NCBI RefSeq assembly: GCF_002097535.1
Contig: NZ_CP020772.1
Location: 3,264,501 to 3,328,500, forward strand
DNA from: Halobacillus mangrovi
GTDB taxonomy: Bacteria; Bacillota; Bacilli; Bacillales; Halobacillaceae
Direction: 5' to 3'
Length of the DNA: 64,000 bases
This document shows, in pieces, positions 8,059-15,988 of this stretch; the first letter of the stretch is position 1, and each line of letters begins with the position of its first letter. The position numbers and the translations under genes are program-made. The notes under the pieces are model-generated. The model was given only the letters and a program-made list of their open reading frames with translations. It did not search any database and had not been told where the DNA came from.

Positions 8059-9073
8059 ATTGGCGATTCTCCTTTTCAACAGCAATGGATTCGAAGTAAG
8101 CAAAAGTCACTCCCGTCTGAATGGCTTTTTGCACCTGATATACTCCTTCGCTAAGGTCCTCCACTTTTCCTGCTACATAAAGGCCTGCAGCAGCATTCAA
8201 CGTTACAATTGTCATCGCACTTTCATTCGCCTGACCGGAAAGTACGTTATAAATCATTGCCGCGCTTTCTTCTGTCTTGCTGATTTGGATATCTTCCAGG
8301 CTGCCTCTCTCTAGACCAAAGTCTTCTGGGGTAATCGTGAATCTCGTAATCTCACCATCTTTGAGCTCAACGATATCTGTTTCTCCAGTGACCGTGATTT
8401 CATCAAGACCATCACGTCCAGTGGCAAGCAAGACGTGTTTCGATCCTAGTTTGTGAAGCGTCTCTGCCATTTTCTCAGCGTGTGACGTATCATAGATTCC
8501 TAGCAGCTGGCGTTTGGCATTCGCAGGGTTGGACATTGGCCCTAAGAGATTAAACACGGTACGGAAGCCTAATTCCTGTCTCGCTGGTCCAGCATGCTTC
8601 ATCGCCTGGTGATATATCGGAGCGAACATAAACGTCATGCCTTTATCAGCAATGGCCTTCGCACCTTGTTCTGGAGTACTGTCAATAGGAATTCCGAGTG
8701 TTTCCAGTACGTCAGCACTTCCACTCCTGGAAGATACTTTACGATTTCCGTGCTTCGCTATTTTTACACCCATACTCGCAAGTACGATGGATACAGCAGT
8801 AGAGATATTGAATGTGGAAGCTCCGTCTCCTCCCGTTCCGCATGTATCTACGAGGTCCTCTTCATCGGTGTCAATTTTGGTCATGTTTTCTCTCATCGCT
8901 CGGACAAAACCGGTCATTTCCTCAACCGTTTCCCCGCGGTAGCGCATTATGCTCAACATACTCATCAACTGACCTGTCGTCATGTTGCCATTCATAATCT
9001 GGTCCATGGTTGTAAAAGCGTCTGTCTCATTTAAGGTTTCTCCAGCTACAACTCTGCTCAATAGTTCTTTCAT
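8051..9073 (-). CDS. trpD: Anthranilate phosphoribosyltransferase
   Basis: TrpD (340 residues) transfers phosphoribosyl from PRPP to anthranilate. DTCGTGGDGASTFNIST is the glycine-rich PRPP-binding motif. KHGNRKVSSRSGSADVLE and GPMSNPANAKRQLLGIY are conserved in class IV phosphoribosyltransferases. Start and trpE stop overlap as ATGA, indicating coupling. Length and composition are normal. Confidence 0.97.
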   Translation of the reverse strand: MKELLSRVVAGETLNETDAFTTMDQIMNGNMTTGQLMSMLSIMRYRGETVEEMTGFVRAMRENMTKIDTDEEDLVDTCGTGGDGASTFNISTAVSIVLASMGVKIAKHGNRKVSSRSGSADVLETLGIPIDSTPEQGAKAIADKGMTFMFAPIYHQAMKHAGPARQELGFRTVFNLLGPMSNPANAKRQLLGIYDTSHAEKMAETLHKLGSKHVLLATGRDGLDEITVTGETDIVELKDGEITRFTITPEDFGLERGSLEDIQISKTEESAAMIYNVLSGQANESAMTIVTLNAAAGLYVAGKVEDLSEGVYQVQKAIQTGVTFAYFESIAVEKENRQYA

Positions 9074-10578
9074 TTACTCTCCACTCCTTCTCTACTCGTC
9101 TCAAAAACATGCTCAGCTAACTGGATGGTTCGTTTAAGGGCACTCGCTTTATTCAACGTTTCCTGATACTCTGCTTCCGGATCAGAATCAGCGACAACAC
9201 CAGCACCTGCCTGGATATACAGGTCTTCGTTTACCAATGTCATCGTCCGGATCGTAATACAGGAATCGATGTTACCATCAAATCCTAAATATAAAATACC
9301 GCCGCCATAGAGATTTCGCGGTGTCGGTTCTAATTCTCTCAAAATCTGCATCGCTCTTACCTTAGGCGCACCGGATAACGTACCGGCTGGAAAAGCGGAA
9401 ATCAGTGCGTCAATTGGAGAAATATCTTTTTTCAACTCTCCGGTCACTTTACTGATAATGTGCATCACTTTGGAAAAGCGTCCAATGGTCAAATATTCAC
9501 TGACATCGACCGTTCCGTATTCAGCTACTCGGCCAATATCGTTTCTGGCAAGGTCGACAAGCATTCGGTGTTCCGCCAGTTCTTTTTCGTCTGCCAGAAG
9601 CTCTTCAGCTAAGGTATCGTCCTCTTCGGGTGTTTCGCCACGTTTTCTCGTTCCCGCTATGGGATGGATTTCAAGCTTGCCGTCACGCACTTCGAGAAGA
9701 CGCTCCGGAGAGCTGCCGATCACTTCTAATTCATTCATTTTTAAATAAAACATATAAGGGGATGGGTTTACTTTTCTTAATACACGGTAGAGTTCGAAGC
9801 CGCTCCGCTTCGTTTCGGTATGAAAACGTTGAGACAAAACGGCCTGAAAAATATCACCAGCAAGAATATACTCCTTGATCTTGTCTACGTCTTTTTTGAA
9901 CTGTATAGGCTCGTAATTACTATCAAGCACTAAATCCTTTTCCTCAGGCACGTCTTCAGTCAGCATCAAATCAGTTAGTCCATGGTGATTCATCAAGCGA
10001 TGCTGGACGGCTTTGATTCGACGCTTGGCCGCATCATACGCCTCTTCTTTTGAAGGGTGCTCATCAAGTCTTGAAAAAGAAAGGATCGTCGTTTCTTTTG
10101 TTCTATGGTGGTAAGCAATCAATGTTTTACAAAATAACAGATGATAGTTTGATAGGTTCAAATCATCTTCGATCGCTTCTGGCACAGGCTCATAATCAGA
10201 AATGGCGTCATAGCTGATGTAGCCGACACCTCCGCCTGTAAAAGGAAGCGGAATGTCCGGTATCTTTACATCCAGCTGCTCAACGACTTTGTTAAACGCT
10301 TCTTTAAATGTTCCCGCTCTCTCTTCGCGATCCTCATCAAAATCTAAAATGGTGAAGGAAGATCCTTGCTCTTTAATCTCCATCATCGGGTCTAGTCCGA
10401 TAAAAGAATAGTTGGACCAGGGCGATTCCGGATCCTGGCTTTCAAGCATATAGACCGCTTCTTCTTTCAGGGCGTGAAACATGTGAATCGGTGTAAGGGT
10501 ATCCGTGTAAAAAGATTGAATAATTGGAATAGTTCGATGCGTAGAAGCATCATTTATAAAAGATTCAAACGTGGTCAT
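9070..10578 (-). CDS. trpE: Anthranilate synthase component I
   Basis: TrpE (about 502 residues) converts chorismate to anthranilate with ammonia from TrpG. The chorismate-utilising core shows IAGTRKRGETPEEDDTLAEE, HRMLVDLARNDIGRVAEYG, FPAGTLSGAPKVRAMQI and YGGGILYLGFDGNID. The feedback-inhibition type LLES motif appears in variant form as YMLESQDPESPWSNYSFIGLDP in pieces near residues 45-65. The ATG at 10578 (MTTFESFIND) follows a GAGGTG ribosome binding site; the upstream in-frame residues come from the leader attenuator and are not protein. It is the first gene of the operon and is preceded by a TRAP-type leader. Confidence 0.97.
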   Translation of the reverse strand: MTTFESFINDASTHRTIPIIQSFYTDTLTPIHMFHALKEEAVYMLESQDPESPWSNYSFIGLDPMMEIKEQGSSFTILDFDEDREERAGTFKEAFNKVVEQLDVKIPDIPLPFTGGGVGYISYDAISDYEPVPEAIEDDLNLSNYHLLFCKTLIAYHHRTKETTILSFSRLDEHPSKEEAYDAAKRRIKAVQHRLMNHHGLTDLMLTEDVPEEKDLVLDSNYEPIQFKKDVDKIKEYILAGDIFQAVLSQRFHTETKRSGFELYRVLRKVNPSPYMFYLKMNELEVIGSSPERLLEVRDGKLEIHPIAGTRKRGETPEEDDTLAEELLADEKELAEHRMLVDLARNDIGRVAEYGTVDVSEYLTIGRFSKVMHIISKVTGELKKDISPIDALISAFPAGTLSGAPKVRAMQILRELEPTPRNLYGGGILYLGFDGNIDSCITIRTMTLVNEDLYIQAGAGVVADSDPEAEYQETLNKASALKRTIQLAEHVFETSREGVESK

Positions 10579-10641
10579 GGGCTCACCTCTCCATATAAGT
10601 TTATGGAGAATGAGACGTTGAGGGTAAACTAGGGGAGGATG

Positions 10642-10690
10642 AAAAAAACGGCCAGGCAATCGCTTCCGGCTCCTCACGTCCGGCGATTCC
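10642..10690 (-). terminator. Leader attenuator hairpin of the trp operon
   Basis: On the minus strand, GGAATCGC just after the last leader triplet pairs with GCGATT-G-CC (10655-10690), with CGG/CCG inside the loop. A run of seven T follows at 10648-10642, after about 6 nt. It sits between the GAG/TAG triplets and trpE, where the TRAP-controlled terminator lies in B. subtilis. The 6-nt spacer makes it less canonical. Confidence 0.6.
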
Positions 10691-10764
10691 TATGCTCTCT
10701 CTGCTCAGCTCATCCAAAACCTCAACTCATCTTCTCTCATTCTCATCTCAGCTAATCTCATCTA
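10690..10764 (-). promoter_or_regulatory. TRAP-binding repeat array in the trp leader
   Basis: The minus strand carries about 11-13 GAG or TAG triplets, many separated by exactly two bases. The upstream five start at complements 10762, 10757, 10752, 10747 and 10742; others are at 10736, 10726, 10721, 10709, 10704, 10699 and 10695. Eleven (G/U)AG repeats are the known binding site of tryptophan-loaded TRAP in Bacillus. This makes trp regulation TRAP-mediated rather than T-box-mediated. Confidence 0.88.
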
Positions 10765-10777
10765 AATACTTTTTAAC

Positions 10778-10806
10778 AGTCTATAAAATTCAGACAATAA
10801 TGTCAA
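10778..10806 (-). promoter_or_regulatory. SigA-type promoter of the trp operon
   Basis: On the minus strand a perfect TTGACA (-35, 10801-10806) is followed after 17 nt by TAGACT (-10, 10778-10783). The predicted start near 10771 places the TRAP triplets at the very beginning of the transcript. Confidence 0.75.
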
Positions 10807-10876
10807 CAGTCCGAATTAATGTATGCAGAGTACTCACGGGTAGGTGAGGGAATGCTGAAAAAAAGTTAAATTTTTT

Positions 10877-10902
10877 TGAACGGATTGGTTTGATCATACG
10901 TC
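10877..10902 (+). promoter_or_regulatory. ECF (SigY-type) autoregulatory promoter
   Basis: TGAACG at 10877-10882 and CGTC at 10899-10902 are separated by 16 nt. This matches the promoter described for the B. subtilis sigY operon (TGAACG with CGTC). It lies 30 nt before the sigma factor start, so the operon is probably self-activated. Confidence 0.75.
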
Positions 10903-10932
10903 TTATAGATAGGTCGGAAAAGAGGATTGATC

Positions 10933-11469
10933 ATGGATTCAATTATCAAGCGTGCAAAACAAGGGGATCAAGAGGCTTTAGCACAGCTTTTGAAAGAGCA
11001 CTACAGCTTCATTGTGAAATATATGTGGAAATTGAGCGGCGATGAACAAATGGCTTATGAAGTGACCCAGGAAACGCTGGTCAAAGCGATTCAAAAAATT
11101 CATCAATACAGGGGGAAATCGAGCTTTTCGACATGGCTGATCCAAATCGCCACTTACACGTACTTGGATACAAAAAGGCAGCTAAAACGCAAGCAGACCT
11201 TTGAAAATAAGGTAAAAGCTCGGTTGATGCATGAACCGATATCAGCCTCCCTCCCTGACGAATGGTATGACGTCCAGGAAGCTTTATGGAAATTGGAAGA
11301 TGACCATCGGATTCCCATCTTGTTGAAGCACTACTATGGATATGATTATGAAGAGATCGCCAAGATGACGAAAGTAAAAGCGGGCACAGTAAAGTCACGT
11401 GTCCACTACGGACTAGAAAAACTCAGGAAGGAGCTCTACTCTCATGACCGAAAACAAGAAAACGGATGA
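10933..11469 (+). CDS. sigY: ECF RNA polymerase sigma factor, SigY-like
   Basis: The product is 178 residues, a normal ECF sigma factor with region 2 (about residues 10-75, including EVTQETLVKAIQKIHQYRGKSSFSTWL) and a region 4 helix-turn-helix at the end (LLKHYYGYDYEEIAKMTKVKAGTVKSRVHYGLEKLRKEL). The ATG at 10933 follows AGAGGA with 6 nt spacing; the TTG at 10927 is less suitable. Identity as SigY rests on the length and on the neighbouring genes: a YxlC-like protein, small membrane proteins and an ABC exporter in the same order as the B. subtilis sigY-yxlCDEFG operon. The upstream promoter has the SigY-type sequence. Confidence 0.88.
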   Translation: MDSIIKRAKQGDQEALAQLLKEHYSFIVKYMWKLSGDEQMAYEVTQETLVKAIQKIHQYRGKSSFSTWLIQIATYTYLDTKRQLKRKQTFENKVKARLMHEPISASLPDEWYDVQEALWKLEDDHRIPILLKHYYGYDYEEIAKMTKVKAGTVKSRVHYGLEKLRKELYSHDRKQENG

Positions 11470-11764
11470 ATTGGAACAATTGCTGAACGAAGCGTCTCTT
11501 CATACAGATGAGCACCTCCATGTAGATGAACCTTCCACGGAATTTTTTGAACAGATGGTACAGGAGCAAACAGAAGCATGGTACCGCAGGCTCTGGATTG
11601 AACTGGCCTGCTTATGGGTTGTCGCTCTACTTTGCTTGAGTGTTCTCGCTATTACGGTCTTCTACGCTCCGCTTTTATTCGTAGGCATCCAAATAGTATC
11701 TCTTGTTATATTAGGCGGCTATTTTATCAAAGAAAGCTCAAGAATGGTGGCATGGAAACAATGA
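11444..11764 (+). CDS. yxlC: YxlC-like membrane protein, probable SigY regulator
   Basis: This 106-residue protein has a soluble, Glu-rich N-terminal half (about residues 1-45) and two membrane segments (about 51-72 and 74-92). Its start overlaps the sigY end by 26 nt, and its length equals that of B. subtilis YxlC as I recall it. In B. subtilis the small membrane proteins of this operon restrain SigY activity. By position and architecture this is the likely cytoplasm-facing anti-sigma component; no zinc-type anti-sigma motif is visible. Confidence 0.75.
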   Translation: MTENKKTDELEQLLNEASLHTDEHLHVDEPSTEFFEQMVQEQTEAWYRRLWIELACLWVVALLCLSVLAITVFYAPLLFVGIQIVSLVILGGYFIKESSRMVAWKQ

Positions 11765-11991
11765 CCCATTACGGACCTGAAGAAATCCCCATCTGGGGCA
11801 TCATCCTTATTGCACTCCTTTTACTCACCCAGAGTTCTATTTTATTTATTAAAGCTAGAAGAATAGGAAAAGTCCCATGGCTCTGGGGAATCGTCGGATT
11901 AATCCAATTCCCTGTTCCAAGTATTGTGTTTTGGATTTTGCTTAAAACTGCCTGGAAAGACCGATCCGGAGAGGAAGGTCGTCCCTCATGA
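11761..11991 (+). CDS. YxlD-like small membrane protein, probable negative regulator of SigY
   Basis: The product is 76 residues with two hydrophobic segments (about 9-30 and 43-66) joined by the basic KARRIGKVPW turn. Its ATG overlaps the stop of the YxlC-like gene (ATGA), so it is translationally coupled. Size and place match yxlD of the B. subtilis sigY operon, where YxlD and YxlE are reported to lower SigY activity. Sequence resemblance is only judged by eye. Confidence 0.65.
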   Translation: MTHYGPEEIPIWGIILIALLLLTQSSILFIKARRIGKVPWLWGIVGLIQFPVPSIVFWILLKTAWKDRSGEEGRPS

Positions 11992-12182
11992 AGATGCTGC
12001 TTCTCTTTCTCGCTATTCTAAGCCAGCTTACCGCCTATGTACTGATTTTCTTTTATCTTTGGTCTGGAGTTATTCTATTACTATGTTCGTATGTATTTCT
12101 GGCCATGATTTTAATTTATTTAATTTGTGAAAGACGACAGGAAAAATTGGAGGAATTAGATAATGATTATCGTGACTACTGA
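11988..12182 (+). CDS. Small membrane protein in the sigY operon
   Basis: This 64-residue protein is nearly all hydrophobic up to residue 48, forming two membrane helices, and ends in a charged tail (CERRQEKLEELDNDY). Its start overlaps the preceding stop (ATGA), and its end overlaps the next gene by 20 nt. I do not recognise a family. It may be an extra partner of the sigma-regulating membrane complex. Confidence 0.65.
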   Translation: MKMLLLFLAILSQLTAYVLIFFYLWSGVILLLCSYVFLAMILIYLICERRQEKLEELDNDYRDY

Positions 12183-12486
12183 TTTTGTTCCAGGTTTTGA
12201 AGTGAAAGAGCTTAAAGGATTTGTTAGAGGAAGCACCGTTCAGTCAAAGAATATTGGACGGGATATTTTAGCTGGACTGAAAAATGTCGTTGGCGGTGAA
12301 ATCAAAGATTATACGAAGATGATGGATGAAGCCAGACAGCAAGCGATCGGCCGAATGATTCAGCATGCAGAGGAAAAAGGTGCGGATGCAATCATAACCC
12401 TACGCCTTGAGACATCAAGTGTAACAAGTGCCGCTTCAGAGATCATCGCGTACGGCACGGCGGTTACGCTAGAAACAAAGGACTGA
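12163..12486 (+). CDS. YbjQ/UPF0145 family protein
   Basis: The 107-residue product has the family hallmarks: the MIIVTTDFVPG start with FVRGSTVQSKNIGRDI, then a helix with EARQQAIGRMIQHAEEKGADAII, and a final beta strand ending YGTAVTL. Members form small ring-like oligomers of uncertain function, sometimes annotated as heavy-metal-binding. GGAGG stands 9 nt before the ATG. Its presence inside a sigY-type operon is an addition relative to the B. subtilis arrangement. Confidence 0.88.
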   Translation: MIIVTTDFVPGFEVKELKGFVRGSTVQSKNIGRDILAGLKNVVGGEIKDYTKMMDEARQQAIGRMIQHAEEKGADAIITLRLETSSVTSAASEIIAYGTAVTLETKD

Positions 12487-12524
12487 ATGGAATCTCTAAC
12501 TCTATTTGAAAGGAGGAATCTGCT

Positions 12525-12746
12525 ATGCTGATGACTCAAAATATCATTCAGGTGCTGCAGGATAACATCGCCATTTTGGCCCCACTGTTTATCATTCAAT
12601 TGATTCTCATGGTGACAGCGATCGTGAGCCTGGTGAAAGCAGACGAAACGAATGGACCGAAATGGATGTGGGTACTCATCATCTTATTTTTTAATATTCT
12701 CGGACCTATCGCTTACTTCATTTTCGGAAGGAGGCTTGATGCATGA
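12525..12746 (+). CDS. PLDc_N-domain small membrane protein, YxlE-like
   Basis: The 73-residue protein has two membrane helices and the ending GPKWMWVLIILFFNILGPIAY followed by FIFGRR, in pieces the typical phospholipase-D-nuclease N-terminal (PLDc_N) motif shared with YxlE. AAAGGAGG precedes the ATG at 12525. Its stop overlaps the ABC ATPase start (ATGA). In B. subtilis YxlE is a negative regulator of SigY; the same role is inferred here. Confidence 0.75.
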   Translation: MLMTQNIIQVLQDNIAILAPLFIIQLILMVTAIVSLVKADETNGPKWMWVLIILFFNILGPIAYFIFGRRLDA

Positions 12747-13663
12747 TTTCTGTCACTAATCTCACAAAAATTTACGATAAGCAGCCTGCTGTCGATGATG
12801 TTTCTTTTACACTAGAAAAAGGGAAATGTATCGCACTGCTCGGACCGAATGGAGCAGGTAAAACGACAACGATTCGGATGATGGCAGGGCTCATTTCCCC
12901 TTCTAATGGGAACGTAGAGCTTCAGGATTTGAAGGTTAAAGATATTCGTGCCCATATCGGTTACTTGCCGCAGCATCCTCACTTTCATTCATGGATGACA
13001 GGTAAAGAATTTCTCATGTATGTCGGAAGGCTTGCTCACCTTTCAACGAAGGATGCAGCCGCACGTTCCGAAGAGCTATTGAAAAGAGTCGGCATTTCCG
13101 ATGCGAAAAATAGGCGAATTGGAAAATACTCCGGAGGCATGAAGCAGCGGTTAGGTATCGCCCAGGCACTGATTCATAACCCAAAGCTATTGATGCTTGA
13201 TGAGCCAGTCTCTGCTCTTGACCCTATAGGACGCCGTGATGTACTCGACTTGATGGAAGAATTAAAGCACGAAACAACGATTCTTTACTCGACGCATATC
13301 CTCAGTGATGCCGAAGAAGCCAGTGATGAAATCCTCCTCATGCATAAAGGCCGTATCGTCGAGTCGGGACCGCTTGAGAATGTCAAAAAGAAACATCAGG
13401 TGGATAAAGTTTCTGTACGATTTTCTGAACAGACAGAGGTTTATCTAAAAGAGCTTGAGGCGCTTGATTTTGTCACACGTTCTGAGACACATAAGCAGAC
13501 GATTCACTTATATGTGACGGACATTGAAGCCGCACGGGATAAAATCTTATCTTTAGCAAGCCAGCATAAGTGGCCGCTTCAGCATTTCGAAATTGGCCAG
13601 ACGAAGCTCGAAGACTTATTCATGAAGGTGGTGAATTCGGATGCAATGGATGACTCTATTTAG
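12743..13663 (+). CDS. ABC transporter ATP-binding protein, YxlF-like
   Basis: The 306-residue protein is an ABC ATPase of the exporter (CcmA/NatA-like) type. Walker A is GPNGAGKTT (about residues 36-44), the signature is KYSGGMKQRLG, and Walker B is LLMLDEPVSALDP, followed by a switch His in YSTHIL. A C-terminal extension of about 90 residues is usual for this subgroup. It pairs with the permease encoded next, overlapping by 23 nt. The substrate is unknown; in B. subtilis yxlF-yxlG are the last genes of the sigY operon. Confidence 0.88.
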   Translation: MISVTNLTKIYDKQPAVDDVSFTLEKGKCIALLGPNGAGKTTTIRMMAGLISPSNGNVELQDLKVKDIRAHIGYLPQHPHFHSWMTGKEFLMYVGRLAHLSTKDAAARSEELLKRVGISDAKNRRIGKYSGGMKQRLGIAQALIHNPKLLMLDEPVSALDPIGRRDVLDLMEELKHETTILYSTHILSDAEEASDEILLMHKGRIVESGPLENVKKKHQVDKVSVRFSEQTEVYLKELEALDFVTRSETHKQTIHLYVTDIEAARDKILSLASQHKWPLQHFEIGQTKLEDLFMKVVNSDAMDDSI

Positions 13664-14414
13664 AAAAGAACTGCTGGAATCATGGAGAAACTTCAAATGG
13701 ATCTGGGTACCATTAGTTTTTATTCTACTATCTATCATCGATCCGCTGTCCACCTATTACCTGCCGCAAATTCTAGAATCGACAGGCGGACTCCCGGAAG
13801 GAGCGACGATTGATATTCCAACTCCGCCTCCTAATCAAGTGTTTCTAATGAGTATTTCTCAGTTGAATATGATCGGCGTTCTTGTCATTGCTTTAATTTC
13901 TATGGGAACGATCGCCGGAGAAAGAAAAAGCGGTGTGGCAGAACTTATCCTTGTGAAGCCTGTCTCCTACTTCTCTTACGTAACAGCGAAGTGGAGCGCT
14001 TACGTGCTGCTTGTGCTTGTCGCGCTTTTGTTCGGTCTTTTAGCAAGCTGGTATTATGTAAATTTATTATTCGGAGACGTAGCGTTCGCCGATTTCGCCA
14101 CCACTTTTGGGCTTTTTGGCATTTGGCTTGCCTTCCTTTTGGCCATTAGTATCTTTATGAATGCACTGACGAAATCACCGGGACTTGTCCTGTTTTACAC
14201 GATGGCAACGCTCATTATTCTTTCAACCATCAGCAGCGCATTCTCCCATTTGATTGAATGGAGCCCTTCCATGATAAGCACATACTTAAGAGCGATGGTC
14301 ACGACAGGAAACACTCCAGGTGAGCTGTGGGGGGCATTAACGGTTACAATTGGATTAATGATTCTATTGCTCGTTAGTGCTGCGTTTACATTAAAAAGAA
14401 AAGAAATTGCCTAA
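13641..14414 (+). CDS. ABC-2 type permease, YxlG-like
   Basis: The 257-residue membrane protein has about six transmembrane segments and an extracellular loop after the first (residues about 40-70, containing TIDIPTPPPN). The N-terminal FRKELLESWRNFKW is typical of ABC-2 permeases. It overlaps the ATPase gene and probably forms the exporter with it. AAGGTGG precedes the ATG by 9 nt. It is the last gene of the operon. Confidence 0.87.
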   Translation: MQWMTLFRKELLESWRNFKWIWVPLVFILLSIIDPLSTYYLPQILESTGGLPEGATIDIPTPPPNQVFLMSISQLNMIGVLVIALISMGTIAGERKSGVAELILVKPVSYFSYVTAKWSAYVLLVLVALLFGLLASWYYVNLLFGDVAFADFATTFGLFGIWLAFLLAISIFMNALTKSPGLVLFYTMATLIILSTISSAFSHLIEWSPSMISTYLRAMVTTGNTPGELWGALTVTIGLMILLLVSAAFTLKRKEIA

Positions 14415-14421
14415 CCATTAC

Positions 14422-14452
14422 AATCTTCCCCTTTTTACAGGCGGAAGATTTG
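14422..14452 (+). terminator. Weak candidate terminator after the sigY operon
   Basis: An 8-bp repeat (aatcttcc with ggaagatt) encloses about 15 nt and is followed by a T-rich stretch (tgttatttct). It is placed directly after the permease stop. It is weaker than other terminators in the window. Confidence 0.35.
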
Positions 14453-14515
14453 TTATTTCTAAAAGAGGGGATAGACTAAAGAATAGCTTAATTACTCGTC
14501 AAAGGAGAGATTTTC

Positions 14516-15286
14516 ATGAAACCAACAGCACTAATAACTGGAGCTTCGGGCGGAATCGGCTACGAATTCGCTCATCTATTTGCAAAAGCAGGTTACAACT
14601 TAATTATCGTTGCCCGTTCAGAGGATAAATTGATTCAACTGCAAGAAGAGTTGGACGGGCACCCCGTTACGGTTATTCCACAGGACCTGTCTGAACCAGG
14701 GGCAGCAGAAGTTCTGTACAACAAAGTTAAAGAATTAGATTTGACTGTCGAGGTATTAGTCAACAATGCTGGGTTCGGCTTGAACGGGCAATTCGATGAG
14801 CTCCCACTTCTCGACCAGCAAAAAATGCTCCAGGTTAACGTCAATGCGCTCACTGAACTGACCCACTACTTCCTCCAGGATATTAAAGCAGCCCCGCTCT
14901 ATGACATACCAAAAGGCGTCCTCAACGTTGCAAGTACGGCTGCGTTCCAGCCTGGCCCGAAAATGGCTGTTTATTATGCTTCTAAAGCATACGTGCTTTC
15001 ATTTTCAGAAGCGCTCGTCGAAGAACTGCGAGGGACAGGGATCACCATCTCAACTCTATGTCCAGGAGCTACGGATACAAATTTCTTCAAAACCGCCCAA
15101 GCGGAACATACAAAACTCGTCAACAGCACAATGTCACCAAAACAAGTAGCGAAAGCAGGCTTCCTTGGCTTTCTGAAGGGAAAACGAGTGGTCATTCCTG
15201 GAGCAGCGAACCAGTCAATGGCCTATGCATCGAAGCTCTTCCCTCGATCTGTTTCCGCAAAACTAGCACATTATGTCGATCGATAA
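14516..15286 (+). CDS. Short-chain dehydrogenase/reductase
   Basis: This classical SDR (256 residues) has the NADP-type Rossmann motif TGASGGIG at residues 8-15, NNAGFG near 88, and the active-site Ser of VASTAAF followed by YYASK. The length is typical of a cytoplasmic oxidoreductase, and the DltE/YqjQ-like subgroup is suggested by LITGASGGIGYEFAHLFA. Substrate cannot be inferred. AAAGGAG stands 8 nt before the ATG. It is monocistronic, with its own terminator. Confidence 0.92.
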   Translation: MKPTALITGASGGIGYEFAHLFAKAGYNLIIVARSEDKLIQLQEELDGHPVTVIPQDLSEPGAAEVLYNKVKELDLTVEVLVNNAGFGLNGQFDELPLLDQQKMLQVNVNALTELTHYFLQDIKAAPLYDIPKGVLNVASTAAFQPGPKMAVYYASKAYVLSFSEALVEELRGTGITISTLCPGATDTNFFKTAQAEHTKLVNSTMSPKQVAKAGFLGFLKGKRVVIPGAANQSMAYASKLFPRSVSAKLAHYVDR

Positions 15287-15301
15287 TCCTAGATTTTTTC
15301 C

Positions 15302-15330
15302 AGAGCAGGCTTCCAAGTCTGCTCTTTTTT
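15302..15330 (+). terminator. Terminator of the SDR gene
   Basis: A 7-bp stem (agagcag and ctgctct) with a 10-nt loop is followed by T6, 15 nt past the SDR stop. Confidence 0.8.
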
Positions 15331-15393
15331 GTTTACAATAGTAGTAATTGGAAACGGTACTTTAGTCACATTTGACTATTTAGGGGGAGTGAG

Positions 15394-15939
15394 ATGACGA
15401 ACAAAATGATCGGATTCGGCATCCTTGGCATTTTTATCCTTGCAGGTGTCGCCGGCTGGTATGCGCAAAATACGATCTTCAACTCTGAGGCAGCAGAGGC
15501 TGCCTCCGCAAGTGATGCCGAGAAAGAAGCAGAAAAGAGAGAAGGAAGCGGAGCTGTAAGCCTGGAGGAATTGAGTTCGTATGAAGAAGAAGGAAAAAAT
15601 CCATTTGGACAAGCTGTAGCAGCCAGTGAAATGACCGATGATACTTACCAGGAGTACATCCATTGGATGTCTCACCAAAAGGTCAAAGCTAAGAAAAAGT
15701 GGGGATACTATGAGCTGCATCCGAAACGTGTAGAATGGCTGCTGAAAGGATTAGAACAGACTGAGGTTACTCATGATAAAGTGTACCGCGAAATTCTAGA
15801 AAAATGGAAAGCAGAAGACTTCTCCACAGTTGATGAAGACCACAACCGGATTTGGCGTTTGCAAGACGGGACGGTTGGAAAAGCGAACGGAATTTTATCC
15901 CCCGAAGAAGAACAAGCTTTCATCGAACAGCATAAGTAA
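15394..15939 (+). CDS. Membrane-anchored protein, DUF6241-like
   Basis: The 181-residue protein has one N-terminal membrane segment (about residues 6-24, GFGILGIFILAGVAGW). A short acidic Ala-rich linker follows, and then an extracytoplasmic alpha-helical domain with the conserved-looking ASEMTDDTYQEYIHWMSHQK stretch. The placement in DUF6241 is from memory and moderate in confidence. GGGGGAG is close before the ATG. It is flanked by terminators and therefore monocistronic. Confidence 0.65.
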   Translation: MTNKMIGFGILGIFILAGVAGWYAQNTIFNSEAAEAASASDAEKEAEKREGSGAVSLEELSSYEEEGKNPFGQAVAASEMTDDTYQEYIHWMSHQKVKAKKKWGYYELHPKRVEWLLKGLEQTEVTHDKVYREILEKWKAEDFSTVDEDHNRIWRLQDGTVGKANGILSPEEEQAFIEQHK

Positions 15940-15951
15940 GGATCATTAAAA

Positions 15952-15988
15952 GCCAGGGCCTCTATGAGCGGCCCTGGCTTGTTTTTTT
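15952..15988. terminator. Terminator between convergent genes
   Basis: A 9-bp stem (gccagggcc and complement) is followed by T7 on the + strand. It serves the DUF6241-like gene. The minus-strand GNAT gene ends on its far edge. Confidence 0.8.

Noticed and set aside
10579..10677. N-terminal extension of trpE (33 residues before MTTFESF)
   Set aside because: It is encoded by the attenuator hairpin and T run. The ribosome binding site is just before 10578.
10690..10806. T-box leader for the trp operon
   Set aside because: No T-box consensus (TGGNACCGCG) or specifier hairpin; the triplet repeats fit TRAP instead.
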